A DNA stretch of 41,783 nucleotides, from positions 1 through 41,783 of the forward strand of contig PUMZ01000022.1 of NCBI GenBank assembly GCA_003551565.1, given 5' to 3'. The translations under genes and the position numbers were made by a program. The first letter of the stretch is position 1. Each line of letters starts with the position of its first letter. The notes beneath the pieces were generated by a model. The model was not told where the DNA came from. It saw only the letters and a program-made list of their open reading frames with translations, and made no database searches. This document shows, one piece after another, positions 23,003-32,520 of the stretch. The stretch comes from Candidatus Brocadiaceae bacterium (lineage in GTDB: Bacteria; Planctomycetota; Brocadiia; SM23-32).

Positions 23003-24469
23003 TCACCCGGGAGTGGCATGCAGCTCGATGATATCTTCCGACGCCGTGGTCAGCTTGCAAAAATCTGCAATTTCTTCCCCCGCCACCCAGACGATGCGGC
23101 CGCGTGCGTCGATCACGAGGACCATCCGATCGCGTTCCCGGAGCGGAATTTTCCTGTCAATGAGGAACCGTTTGAGTTTCCTCCCGCCGGGCGCGCCCAG
23201 AGGGTGGAAGCGGTCGCCGGCCCGCCGTGTGCGGAGCTTTAAGGGCAACGGCACGTGGTCCGCGTCAAGCCGCGCCGTAAACGGATCCTGTTCCCCCGCG
23301 ATATCGGGCAGGCCCGCCCCGGCGGGGATTGTTTTTACAACAGCACTGATCCGCTGATAGGCGCCCACCGGTCCGCTCCGCCCCGGCACCGGCAAAGGCA
23401 CGCTGTCGGTGTGCCGCTCTTGCTCCGCACAAAAAATATAGATGCTCCCATGCTCGCGCCTCGCCGTCAGTTTGCCGGGCAGGCTCAATGCTGCGCCCGG
23501 TGGGCGTCGGAGCATCGCATCGAGCCCCCTCCAGTGCTCGCGTTGCAATCCGGGTGCGCAATGTTCGCGCCCGCTCAGGCCCTGGATCGCGCGCCGGAAA
23601 AGAGCAGTGCGCAGGGGCGGGCTGAGATCGAGCAGCCGGTCGGCGTAAAAGCTCACGCCCCGCGCGTCCCGCCCGCACAGAACGCGTTCCCAATGCGCAT
23701 CAGCCAGCGTTTCCAGGCGATATCGCGCCGCGCAGGCCAGGGAATTGATCCTTGAAAGCCTCGCCGTCAGGCCGCTGCAACCGGCCTCCTGCAGAGCGGG
23801 GATCAGATGCGCTCGGAGATCGTTGCGCCGGTATTGTATGTCGGCATTTGACGAATCGATCCGGTACGGGACATCCATCCCGCAGAGATAATCCACCAGT
23901 TCACGCTTTTGCAAGTGGAGCAGGGGCCTGACCAGGGACACATCGGAACCGCTTTGAACCGGCCTGGCCGGCGCCACGGCGGCCAGGCCATACAAGCCGC
24001 ACCCGCGAAGCATCCGCAAAAGCAGCGTCTCGGCCACATCGTCGGCATGGTGGGCCACGGCAACCGTTGCTGCTCTTTCCGTCCCGGCAACGCGCAACAG
24101 AGAATCGTAACGCAGCCTCCGTGCCGCCTGCTCCACCGATTCCCCCTTCTCCCTGTTGCTTTGCACGGGTATGGCGCGGGTGACGCATCTCAGGCCGCAC
24201 TGTGCGGCCATTTCTTCGCAGAATCTCTGGTCGGCATCGGCGGCGCCCCGGCGCAGGGAGTGGTTCATGTGCGCGGCCACGAGATCGAGAGGAAACGCTC
24301 CGGAACGCGTCAATTCCAGCAAAACATGCAGGAGTGCTACGGAGTCGGGCCCCCCGCTGAGCCCCACTACGACGCGTTCTCCGGGCGCAAACAATTCGTA
24401 TTCGGATATGGCTTCGAGAACACGCCGTGAGATGTCCTCACCGGTATGTTCCGGAAATCGTGCGGACAT
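23003..24469 (-). CDS. tilS: tRNA(Ile)-lysidine synthase
   Basis: Converts C34 of the tRNA-Ile CAU anticodon to lysidine, an essential step that lets it read AUA. The 488-residue enzyme has the PP-loop SGGPDS at residues 38-43, the HMNHSLR block, VAVAHHADDVAETLLLRMLRG, and the C-terminal substrate domain with GDRFHPLGAPGGRKLKRFLIDRKIP. The ATG at 24469 places the PP-loop at the usual distance; the frame stays open to 24652 without similarity. Ribosome site is weak. It follows gspF by 190 bp on the same strand and may be read from the secretion operon. Confidence 0.93.
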   Translation of the reverse strand: MSARFPEHTGEDISRRVLEAISEYELFAPGERVVVGLSGGPDSVALLHVLLELTRSGAFPLDLVAAHMNHSLRRGAADADQRFCEEMAAQCGLRCVTRAIPVQSNREKGESVEQAARRLRYDSLLRVAGTERAATVAVAHHADDVAETLLLRMLRGCGLYGLAAVAPARPVQSGSDVSLVRPLLHLQKRELVDYLCGMDVPYRIDSSNADIQYRRNDLRAHLIPALQEAGCSGLTARLSRINSLACAARYRLETLADAHWERVLCGRDARGVSFYADRLLDLSPPLRTALFRRAIQGLSGREHCAPGLQREHWRGLDAMLRRPPGAALSLPGKLTARREHGSIYIFCAEQERHTDSVPLPVPGRSGPVGAYQRISAVVKTIPAGAGLPDIAGEQDPFTARLDADHVPLPLKLRTRRAGDRFHPLGAPGGRKLKRFLIDRKIPLRERDRMVLVIDARGRIVWVAGEEIADFCKLTTASEDIIELHATPG

Positions 24470-24578
24470 GATCGTACCGCCGTCGTAAGGAGTCACTCCG
24501 TTCTCGGTGTTCGTGCAACGTTCCGGCGCCCATTCGGTCGTTTCAGCTTCCTTCAGGTTTGCAGGCAACCAGGACGTG

Positions 24579-24594
24579 AAAGGGCTGGCCCTTT
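24579..24594 (-). terminator. Hairpin between gspF and tilS
   Basis: Perfect arms AAAGGG and CCCTTT around a CTGG loop. No T-run follows beyond the arm, so termination would be weak; it may also be a processing or stabilising hairpin. Confidence 0.3.
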
Positions 24595-24658
24595 GCCGGG
24601 ATGGCTGCATCCGCAAGATTCCGCTTTTCCAGGACGGAGCTTGAAAAAGCATGAACGC

Positions 24659-25873
24659 CTACCCTATCAACTGGTTGATTTCGAAGATGGGCAGCAGAAT
24701 CGCCAGCACCATGAAACCGATGATCGCCCCCATAACCAGTATCATCAGGGGTTCGACAAGTGACGTGAGCGTTCTTATGCTGTTTTCAATCTCGGTCTGG
24801 TAGATCTCCGAGACGTTCATCAGCCCCCCCTCGACGTTGCCGCCGGCCTCGCCGGCGGCAACCATATGCACGACGATCGGCGGGAAGATGCCGCTTTGGC
24901 CGAACGGTCCGGCCAGACCGGCTCCTTCTTCCACCTGCCGGGTTGCCTCCTTCAGCCTGGCGGTCAGCGCCGCGTTGGCAGTGACCCGCCCGGCATTCTC
25001 CAGCGCCTGCAGGACCGGGACACCGCTGCCGAGCATAACGCCCAGGGTACGGGTAAAACGCGCCAGGGATGCTTTCATCAGCAACCGGCCCACCACGGGA
25101 ACGCGGAGCTTCAACCAGTCCAGGCGTATCCTGACCCCCTCGTATCGCAGCGCCATCCTGCCCCCCCCGGCGGCCAGCGCGATGCCGATCGTTATGTGCC
25201 AGAAATACGCGCTGAGAAAACCGCTTATCCCCATCAGCATCACGGTCGGCAGGGGCAGCTGCCCCTGCCCGAGATCGTCAAAAAGGCGTGTTATGCCGGG
25301 CACGACAAACGTGAGCAGGAAAATGATCACCGCCGTGCCGACAAAGAGCAGCACCGCTGGATAGGCCATCGCCGCCTTGACCTTGCCGCTCACCTCGAGG
25401 CTCCTCTCGGTCATCTCCGCCAGCCGGCCCAGCACTTCGTCCAGAGCGCCCACGGCCTCCCCGGCATTCACCATTGAGACGAAAAGTTCGGGGAACACGG
25501 CCGGATATTCGGCCATCGCATCGCCGAAGCCGGCGCCTGTCCGCACCCGTTCCTGCATCCGCGTCATAACCCGGCCCAAATGTGTTCCGCCCAGTTGTTC
25601 GCTAAGAGCCTCCAGCGCCGGAACAAGGGCCATTCCCCCCCGCAGGAGGGTGGAAAGCTGACGGAAAGCAGTCGCGACTTCTCGCTTTTTCACCCGGCCC
25701 GTCCTCTCCGGCGCTTCCGCGGCCTGCGCCTGTTTCTCCCCGGAACGCATCGACAGCACGTTAAGGCCCCTCTCACGCAACTTCCCACGGGCCTCCGTTG
25801 CGCTGTATGCACCGATCCTACCCCGGCAGCGCTTGCCACTGGCATCCAGAGCGGTATATTCAAAATCGGGCAT
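24659..25873 (-). CDS. gspF: Type II secretion inner-membrane platform protein
   Basis: Polytopic platform protein of the GspF/PilC family that couples the ATPase to pseudopilus assembly. The 404-residue protein has the N-terminal FEYTALDASGKRCRGRI strand, two repeated cytoplasmic T2SSF domains (about 70-195 and 270-395) and membrane segments near 170-195, 220-240 and the C-terminus (MILVMGAIIGFMVLAILLPIF). GGGAG lies 10 nt before the ATG. Only 22 bp separate it from gspE. The PilC alternative is disfavoured by the neighbouring gspC. Confidence 0.9.
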   Translation of the reverse strand: MPDFEYTALDASGKRCRGRIGAYSATEARGKLRERGLNVLSMRSGEKQAQAAEAPERTGRVKKREVATAFRQLSTLLRGGMALVPALEALSEQLGGTHLGRVMTRMQERVRTGAGFGDAMAEYPAVFPELFVSMVNAGEAVGALDEVLGRLAEMTERSLEVSGKVKAAMAYPAVLLFVGTAVIIFLLTFVVPGITRLFDDLGQGQLPLPTVMLMGISGFLSAYFWHITIGIALAAGGGRMALRYEGVRIRLDWLKLRVPVVGRLLMKASLARFTRTLGVMLGSGVPVLQALENAGRVTANAALTARLKEATRQVEEGAGLAGPFGQSGIFPPIVVHMVAAGEAGGNVEGGLMNVSEIYQTEIENSIRTLTSLVEPLMILVMGAIIGFMVLAILLPIFEINQLIG

Positions 25874-25895
25874 CGTTGGTCAGCTCCCATTGTCG

Positions 25896-27614
25896 TTAAT
25901 CGGCGGCCTGTGCATCGCCTGCAGGTGCATCCTGTGTGACCCTTATCACCTCTTCCGGCGTTGTAATGCCGTTGCGGACTTTATCCAGGCCGTCTTCCCT
26001 CAGGGTCTTCATACCTCCAGCAATGGCCGCACGTTTGATATGCTCGGCACTGGCGCGGTTCATGATCAAATCCCGTATAGTTTCATTGATTTCCAAAAAC
26101 TCCCCTATGGAAATTCTCCCTCTGAAACCGGTATGCAGGCATTCCGGGCAGCCCTGTCCCGTCCATACCATCCCCTCCGGTATTCTCAAGGCAAACCGCG
26201 CCTGTTCGTCCACGGGCGTTTCGGTCCTGCAGTTGGGGCATATGACCCGGACGAGGCGTTGGGCCAGAATCGCCAGGATGGAGGACGAGACAAGATACGG
26301 CTCCACGCCCATATCGAGAAGCCGGGTAATCGCCGTCGCGGAATCGTTCGTATGCAATGTACTGAACACCATATGTCCGGTCAAAGCGGCCCGAATGGCC
26401 ATGTCGGCCGTCTCCGGGTCACGGATCTCGCCCACCATAATCACATCGGGATCGTGCCGCAGAAGGTGGCGCAGACAGTTGGCGAAGGTCAGGTCGATCC
26501 GCGGCCGTATCTGCATCTGGCCCACACCGGGCAGTTCATACTCGATCGGGTCTTCCACCGTGAGTATGTTGCGTTCCTCGGTGTTCAGCTCCCTCAGTGA
26601 GCTGTATAGCGTGGTCGTTTTCCCGCTGCCTGTGGGGCCGGTGACGGGAATGATGCCGTGCGGGCTCCGCACCAGCGCCCGAAACCTTGCCGCCACCGGA
26701 GCCGAGAATCCCAGTTCGCCCAGATCCAGACGCGCGGTACTCTTGTCGAGCAGGCGCAACACCACACGTTCGCCCCGCGAGGTCGGGATCACCGAAAGGC
26801 GGACATCGATTTCATCCTCTCCGATCTTGATCTTGCACCGCCCATCCTGCGGCAGCCTCTTCTCGGCAATATCCAGGTTCGCCATAACTTTCAGCCGGCT
26901 CACGAGAGCCGAAGCATGCTGCAACGGGAGGCGCTGCAAATCGTGCAATACGCCGTCGATCCGCAGCCTGACGCGGATGTCGTCTTCAAAATACTCAAGG
27001 TGAATGTCGCTGGCCCTGCTCCTGGCGGCCTGGAAAAACATGGAATTCACCATCTTGATCACCGGCGCGGTCGCCGAAAGATTCAACAAATCCTCCGCCT
27101 GCTCATCTGTGCTGAGTTCAACGCGCGGCGCACCTTCGTCCCCCTGCTCCGCGTCGGATTCCTCCTCCACACCGGCGTGCTGATAAAAATAGCGGCTGAT
27201 GGCCTCTTCGATCGCATCGGGCAGGCACAGCGCCCGCCTGCAACCGGAGCCGAGGATGTTGGAAAGAGAGTCAAACGACTCCACATCCAGCGGATCACTG
27301 GTGACAATGAGTACGCCCCCCTCGCCGTCGAGCACCGGCAATATGCAACGTTTTTTAAGAAACTGCAGGGGGATATCCTTAACCAGGTTCCTGTCAAGCC
27401 GGTCAGGATCGATCCGCTGCAGGTACGGCAGCTCCCCCTGCTCGGAGAGAGCGCGCATGACCTCCTCCTCGCTCACGCGGCTCTCTTCGACCAGCAACCG
27501 TCCGATCCGCCTGTGCACCTCCAGGACACTCTGGCGCCGGAGCGCCCCCGCCAACGCCTCATCGTCCAGGCCGGTTCGTTCCTGCAATATTTGTCCTATC
27601 TGTTTTTCAGACAT
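25896..27614 (-). CDS. gspE: Type II secretion ATPase
   Basis: Hexameric ATPase that powers pseudopilus growth. The 572-residue protein has an N-terminal GspE/PilB domain, Walker A GPTGSGKTT at 326-334, the Asp box VEDPIEYELPG, Walker B GEIRDPETADMA and the His box STLHTNDSATAITRL. The tetracysteine zinc motif (CPNC and CPEC) near the C-terminus is intact. Third gene of the gspC-D-E-F operon. PilB would look similar; context decides for GspE. Confidence 0.92.
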   Translation of the reverse strand: MSEKQIGQILQERTGLDDEALAGALRRQSVLEVHRRIGRLLVEESRVSEEEVMRALSEQGELPYLQRIDPDRLDRNLVKDIPLQFLKKRCILPVLDGEGGVLIVTSDPLDVESFDSLSNILGSGCRRALCLPDAIEEAISRYFYQHAGVEEESDAEQGDEGAPRVELSTDEQAEDLLNLSATAPVIKMVNSMFFQAARSRASDIHLEYFEDDIRVRLRIDGVLHDLQRLPLQHASALVSRLKVMANLDIAEKRLPQDGRCKIKIGEDEIDVRLSVIPTSRGERVVLRLLDKSTARLDLGELGFSAPVAARFRALVRSPHGIIPVTGPTGSGKTTTLYSSLRELNTEERNILTVEDPIEYELPGVGQMQIRPRIDLTFANCLRHLLRHDPDVIMVGEIRDPETADMAIRAALTGHMVFSTLHTNDSATAITRLLDMGVEPYLVSSSILAILAQRLVRVICPNCRTETPVDEQARFALRIPEGMVWTGQGCPECLHTGFRGRISIGEFLEINETIRDLIMNRASAEHIKRAAIAGGMKTLREDGLDKVRNGITTPEEVIRVTQDAPAGDAQAAD

Positions 27615-27658
27615 GGGGAAAAGTTCACTTCTCTTTCAAACCGGCAATGATGCGTGCA

Positions 27659-27675
27659 CCGGGAATAAAGCCCGG
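27659..27675 (-). other. Hairpin between gspD and gspE
   Basis: Arms CCGGG and CCCGG around 7 nt in the 107-bp gap after the gspD stop. No T-run follows, so it is more likely an mRNA stability or processing element than a terminator. Confidence 0.3.
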
Positions 27676-27721
27676 CGGCAGGGACCCGAACAACAACTTT
27701 GTGAGAAAAGCGCGGGTTAAA

Positions 27722-30106
27722 CTATTGCGCCCGGTCTTCGTTTTGCTGCCGCGTTTCAGTTTCTTTCCGCTGCGACATCTCTGCGAGATCCTGCATGTCG
27801 CTCAGCACGTGCGGAGTTATAAAAATCAACAGGTTGGTCTTCTCGACATCTTCGCTCTCGAACCGGAACAGGCGGCCCAGCAACGGTATGGAACCCAGCA
27901 GAGGAACCTGTTTGGTCAGAATGACCTTATCATCCTGTATCAGCCCGCCGATGACCACCGTCTCGCCACTCTCGACGCTTACGGTCGTATCTGCTTCACG
28001 TTTCGAGGTTCTCAACTGCCCTTCCTGCTCCTCCACAACTTTACTGAATTCACTGCCGATCACCATCCGGACCATCCCGCCCGCACCGATATGGGGCGTG
28101 ATATTCAGCTGAATACCGACGTCCCTGTAGTCGAAGGTGCGGATAACATCCCGATCCTCCTCAAAAACGATCCTTGATTCACGCACGAAAGGAACGTTCT
28201 CCACCACCGATATACTGGCCGTCTGGTGGTTGGAGGTGAGGATGTGGGGAGTCGACAGCACATCGACAGACCGGTGCCGCTCCAGCGCTCTCATCGCGGC
28301 TCCAACTTGCCGGCCCTTGATAAGTGCCGCCCCCAGTCCGGGTTCAGTCATTCCGAACGGGTCGGTCATCAGCTCACGGCGCGGCCCCAGATCGGTACCG
28401 GCCAGCCCCCTTACGCTATCCTCGGAAGGTGCATCCATGGTTGCCCAGTCGAACCCCAGCTCTTCGAGTGCGAACTGACTGACCTCCATGATGCGCAACT
28501 CCACCAGCACCTGCTCACGTACGACATCGAGATCGCCGATCACGGTGCGCAGCACCTGAAAATCCTGCGGCGAAGCGGCGATGATCAACGAGTTGGTAGG
28601 AACGTCGGCCGTAATATGGATCGGTTCGGCGTCATCATAGTCGGTCAGCGCATCCACGGTCGTCGACAGCGAATCCACCATTTCCTGGGCATCGGCATTG
28701 TCCAGCTTGATGACATGCACGTTGACACTTTCCTCCGGCCGCGGCACGTCCAGGTTCTCCACCAGGTTCCCGATGCTTTCAACGATCTCTTCCACCGCAA
28801 AGACGATCAGCGAGTTGGTGCGTGCATCCGGAAGTATCTTCAGTTCCGTCCGCCAGCGCGGCCCGGCGTTATTGGCGGACTCGATCAGCGTGTTGATCTT
28901 CTCGGCCACCGAACGGGCCGAAGCGTAGCGGAGCGGAAAAATAACAAGCTCCTCCCGCGCGCGCGGCAGGTCGATCTGGTTGAGCATCAGCGCGATCTGG
29001 TAGATATTCGAGGATATGTCGGTGATGAAAACCGTATTGGTCGGTTCGTGTGCACTGAGGCTGCCGTCCGGAGACATCCGGGGTTCGATAAGGGGCGCCG
29101 CCTCGGCAACATCCACATGCTGCAGGCGCATCACCTGCGTGGCGAAACTGTCATCGCGCGGTATCCGGGCCGGGTCGGTCCCTATGCGGGTCGGTATGTG
29201 CTTCCTCACGCCCTCGCCCCTGGGCAGCACCTTGATCACATCGTCCGAAGGCACGGCCGCCCACCCGTGCACGTCCAGAATCGATTCCAGCACCCGGAAC
29301 ACCTCCGAAAGTTTCACCTCGCTCGATGAGATCAGAGTAACGGTTCCGCTGACCGCCCCGTCAACCAGAAAATTGGCCCCCGTTATATCGCTTATCGTTT
29401 CCAAAACGATCCTTATGTCGACCTGGTTGAAGTCGAGGATGATCTCCTCTTCGGCCAGTTCCGGATCAAGCAGACCGGGAAGCCTGAACTCCGGCTGATC
29501 GTAATCCGCTTCCGTCAATGAGCTTATCATCTCCCCGTATAATGGATGCTCATCCCCATCGCCGCCAAATGCAACCGGCCCCTCACCCGCCTGCATGTCG
29601 CCGGCAGGTGCGGGCTCCGTCTGCGCTTCTTCGGATCTTATCCGGCGCAGCTCATCGCCAAACGTCTCCAGCAGCGCTTCCTCTCCCCCCCCCTGATCGT
29701 GCGCCGGTTCGGATTCTCCTCCCTCTCCGACGTCCTTTATGCGCCGGTAATTTTCCTCGAACCCTTCCGGGAGCTCGACCTGGATCGCTTCCGCCTGCTC
29801 CCGGACCGACACCATCAGCGCACCGGCCGCCTGAACCTGACCTTCTTCGTAAAGACTCAGGGCACGCTCATACTGGGACAAGATCCAGGACTCCGCAGCA
29901 GCGTCCGGGCGGGGCTCGCCGCCGGGCTCCTCATCGCCGTTCTGCTCAACAACCACATCCGGCTCCCTGCGGCGCTCGCCGGCGGCATCCTCAACATCAA
30001 CAACGGTCGTGCATCCGACAGGCCCGGCCAAGAGGACGGCAACCGCCAGAAAAGCAGCGACCGGACTCCGACCACATATTTTTTTCCACTGGTTCACCGA
30101 TATCAT
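27722..30106 (-). CDS. gspD: Type II secretion outer-membrane secretin
   Basis: Forms the outer-membrane exit pore. The 794-residue protein starts with a lipoprotein-like signal (LLAGPVG then Cys32; the lipobox is not ideal), then an unusually long acidic, Glu/Asp-rich linker to about residue 200. An N0 domain (ILDFNQVDIRIVLETISDI), repeated N1-N3 domains and the secretin core follow, with VPLLGSIPLLGRLFR and the final NLLIFITPHVL strand. The acidic insert is longer than in proteobacterial GspD. Second gene of the operon, 83 bp after gspC. Confidence 0.92.
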   Translation of the reverse strand: MISVNQWKKICGRSPVAAFLAVAVLLAGPVGCTTVVDVEDAAGERRREPDVVVEQNGDEEPGGEPRPDAAAESWILSQYERALSLYEEGQVQAAGALMVSVREQAEAIQVELPEGFEENYRRIKDVGEGGESEPAHDQGGGEEALLETFGDELRRIRSEEAQTEPAPAGDMQAGEGPVAFGGDGDEHPLYGEMISSLTEADYDQPEFRLPGLLDPELAEEEIILDFNQVDIRIVLETISDITGANFLVDGAVSGTVTLISSSEVKLSEVFRVLESILDVHGWAAVPSDDVIKVLPRGEGVRKHIPTRIGTDPARIPRDDSFATQVMRLQHVDVAEAAPLIEPRMSPDGSLSAHEPTNTVFITDISSNIYQIALMLNQIDLPRAREELVIFPLRYASARSVAEKINTLIESANNAGPRWRTELKILPDARTNSLIVFAVEEIVESIGNLVENLDVPRPEESVNVHVIKLDNADAQEMVDSLSTTVDALTDYDDAEPIHITADVPTNSLIIAASPQDFQVLRTVIGDLDVVREQVLVELRIMEVSQFALEELGFDWATMDAPSEDSVRGLAGTDLGPRRELMTDPFGMTEPGLGAALIKGRQVGAAMRALERHRSVDVLSTPHILTSNHQTASISVVENVPFVRESRIVFEEDRDVIRTFDYRDVGIQLNITPHIGAGGMVRMVIGSEFSKVVEEQEGQLRTSKREADTTVSVESGETVVIGGLIQDDKVILTKQVPLLGSIPLLGRLFRFESEDVEKTNLLIFITPHVLSDMQDLAEMSQRKETETRQQNEDRAQ

Positions 30107-30189
30107 CTCCCGAATTTCCAGGTCGTTAAATTCAGTTAATAGCGCCGGCGAGCGGGGTGATGGGCCACCTGTACGCCGGAGGACAACGC

Positions 30190-31098
30190 TTATTTGAGTC
30201 TGTAAGACATTTCGACCGTCGCGCCGTCGCGCTGGATCGTGACGTCCATATCCTCGAGGTGCCTGACCCGGCGAAACATCTGCATGGCCTGGGGCACGCT
30301 CGATATCGCATGCCCATTGACGCTCCTCAAAACATCTCCCTCCTCGATCCCGGCCAGTTGCGCCACTCCGATGCTCTCCACCCCTGCGAGCTTCAGCCCG
30401 ACGGTCTCGCCCCCCTCCCTGTACGGTTCGGCCCGGAGATTCTCCTGCAGTTCCCGCAGCATGGCGAACATACCGCCCCCGCGCTCCAGCAATTCCCTCC
30501 TGTCCACTTCCACCACGCCGTCCTCCCCGGCCCTGACAACATCTCTGAATTCATCCGCCGCCAGGATAACATCTTTCCCCCCCACTTCCACCCTCCGGGT
30601 CATATCCATGGTCAACTCATAGAGCGTGCCGTCGCGGGAGAGCAGAACCTTTTTGCGGGAGATATCGACGATCTCCGCCCCCATAACCCTGTCGCCGGTT
30701 CTGTAAATGCCCTGCCGGCTATGGTCTTCGGGCTGAATGATCGCCCTGGCCAGACCCGATCCGCCCGCAATCGTGCCGAGGAGGTTCAACTCCAGAGAAT
30801 CCGCAGATTCAGCCCGGGGAGGCTCCTGCTGTTGTTCGTCTCTTCTGCGTTGCTGTTGCTCCCTTGCGATAACTCCGAACAGATCACGTTCGACAAGCGC
30901 GTCGTAATCCTCCTCGCCCGGCGCAGGCAGGCTTCCCATTCCTGTTTCGCGGGCGGAGTATTCAGCGCTGCCGGGATGCCCCGTCGCATCTCCCGCAACG
31001 CCGTCGCCATCCGTCCCCGGCAACGGAAGCGTCAGCATAGAGACCACGGTCCCCAGCATCAACAAATTGATAACAATCAACGTTCTTCTCAGAGACAT
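30190..31098 (-). CDS. gspC: Type II secretion GspC-like inner-membrane protein with PDZ
   Basis: A 302-residue protein with one N-terminal membrane segment (TLIVINLLMLGTVVSMLTL), a homology-region domain (about 95-180, LNLLGTIAGGSGLARAII) that in GspC contacts the secretin, and a C-terminal PDZ domain (LKLAGVESIGVAQLAGIEEGDVLRSVNG). The layout is that of GspC, which links the inner-membrane platform to GspD. AGGAGGGG immediately before the ATG at 31098 decides the start over an upstream codon. First gene of the operon, with its own promoter at 31155. Confidence 0.85.
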   Translation of the reverse strand: MSLRRTLIVINLLMLGTVVSMLTLPLPGTDGDGVAGDATGHPGSAEYSARETGMGSLPAPGEEDYDALVERDLFGVIAREQQQRRRDEQQQEPPRAESADSLELNLLGTIAGGSGLARAIIQPEDHSRQGIYRTGDRVMGAEIVDISRKKVLLSRDGTLYELTMDMTRRVEVGGKDVILAADEFRDVVRAGEDGVVEVDRRELLERGGGMFAMLRELQENLRAEPYREGGETVGLKLAGVESIGVAQLAGIEEGDVLRSVNGHAISSVPQAMQMFRRVRHLEDMDVTIQRDGATVEMSYRLK

Positions 31099-31154
31099 AT
31101 CCCCTCCTTGCCGCAAGCGCTGCCTCGCCCGGTTCGCTGCACAATCACCAGACT

Positions 31155-31185
31155 ATTATACCACAAATCTCCCCTCCCTTTCCAA
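31155..31185 (-). promoter_or_regulatory. Promoter of the type II secretion operon
   Basis: On the minus strand a TG-extended TATAAT (TGGTATAAT, 31163-31155) with TTGGAA 19 bp upstream (31185-31180). The extended -10 compensates the long spacer. Leader to gspC is about 50 nt. Confidence 0.6.
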
Positions 31186-31365
31186 CCAAAAGAAAGCCAG
31201 GCGATTCGCTCCTTAAATCTCCGCTGGCTGCTCTTCGCACAGGCCGTCACAGGTTCGTAGCGAGCCACTTCAGGGGTTCGGGAATCCGCAAACTGCCGGG
31301 GTAACGCAGGGCCCCCGGCTGCGCCAGGCAACCCCGGAAGCGACCACGACGGGCCGGGTTTTCGT

Positions 31366-31378
31366 CCGGGCTGCCCGG
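31366..31378 (-). terminator. Hairpin just after mtnA
   Basis: CCGGG and CCCGG arms around 3 nt, starting 8 nt after the mtnA stop. No T-run; separates mtnA from the gsp promoter and may stop or stabilise the mtnA mRNA. Confidence 0.35.
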
Positions 31379-31385
31379 AAACCGT

Positions 31386-32471
31386 TTATTGCGATGTCTT
31401 GGTGTTGTTTTGTGAGGAATCCGGGCCGGCGTGCAGGGAAGCCATTTTTGCTCGGTCGGGAGCGCTGGCAACGCCCTTTTCGGTGATTATGGCCGTTATA
31501 TTGCCTGCAGGCGTTATGTCGAAGGCCGGATTGTAAACATCCACTTCCGGAGGAGCTACCGTATGGCCGCCCCAGCATGCAACCTCTTCCCTGCCGCGCT
31601 GTTCGATCGGGATGGCATCGCCGTCGGCCGCCTGCATATCGAAGGTGGAAATCGGGGCCGCAACGTAAAAAGGAACCCGATGCCACATGGCCAGAACGCT
31701 GAGACCATAAGTGCCTATTTTGTTGGCCGTATCGCCATTCGAAGCAATCCTGTCGGCGCCCACCACGACGGCATCGACCCTCTTCTCGTGCATGACCCGG
31801 GCCGCCATGTTATCGCAGATGAGGGTCACGGGGATGGCCGATTCTTTCAGCTCCCAGGCGGTGAGCCTTGCACCCTGGAGCAGGGGTCTTGTCTCACCGG
31901 CAATAACGGAGACCCGTTTGCCCTCCTCATTTGCCCGGTAAACGACCGCCAGCGCGGTGCCGTAATCGGCGGTTGCAAGTGCACCGGCATTGCAATGCGT
32001 CAGAACACAATCGCCATGATGCAACAGTTCGGCTCCGTTTTTACCGATGGCGCGGCATATCCGCCTGTCCTCCTCCTGCATCGCCAACGCCTCATCAAGC
32101 AACCTGCGGCGGAGCGCGGCAACGGGCAGGTGCCGGTTTTCTCGGGCCACCCGTTCCATCCGCTCCAGCGCCCAGAACAGGTTGACTGCCGTAGGACGGC
32201 TCGTTTCGAGATACTGTTTCTGTTTTTGGATGTCTTCCAGCAATCCCGCGGAAGTTTCCGCCCGGCTGTCCTTTATCCCCAGCACAAGTCCCATGGCGGC
32301 AGCTATGCCCAGCGCAGGGGCGCCCCTGATGCTGAGCACGCGTATGGCCTCCCACATCCGCTCGATGGTCCGGCATGTTATGTACTCGCACTCCAACGGC
32401 AGACGCGTCTGATCGATCAATTCGGCATGACCGTTCTCATCTCCCACCCACCGGATTGTGTCTGATGGCAT
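31386..32471 (-). CDS. mtnA: S-methyl-5-thioribose-1-phosphate isomerase
   Basis: Converts methylthioribose-1-phosphate to methylthioribulose-1-phosphate in methionine salvage. The 361-residue protein shows RGAPALGIAAAMG, the catalytic cysteine in LTHCNAGALATADYGTAL, the catalytic aspartate in VVGADRIASNGDTANKIGTY, and the late VDVYNPAFDITP. The family is related to eIF2B subunits, but these residues are diagnostic for MtnA. Start at 32471 has GGGGG 5 nt upstream; eleven extra in-frame codons upstream are less likely. It follows the FKBP gene by 49 bp and is probably co-transcribed. Other mtn genes are absent here. Confidence 0.92.
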   Translation of the reverse strand: MPSDTIRWVGDENGHAELIDQTRLPLECEYITCRTIERMWEAIRVLSIRGAPALGIAAAMGLVLGIKDSRAETSAGLLEDIQKQKQYLETSRPTAVNLFWALERMERVARENRHLPVAALRRRLLDEALAMQEEDRRICRAIGKNGAELLHHGDCVLTHCNAGALATADYGTALAVVYRANEEGKRVSVIAGETRPLLQGARLTAWELKESAIPVTLICDNMAARVMHEKRVDAVVVGADRIASNGDTANKIGTYGLSVLAMWHRVPFYVAAPISTFDMQAADGDAIPIEQRGREEVACWGGHTVAPPEVDVYNPAFDITPAGNITAIITEKGVASAPDRAKMASLHAGPDSSQNNTKTSQ

Positions 32472-32520
32472 CAAAGCCCCCTGGCCCGGACAAACCGGCG
32501 CCATTGCGCGCTCGCGGTGG

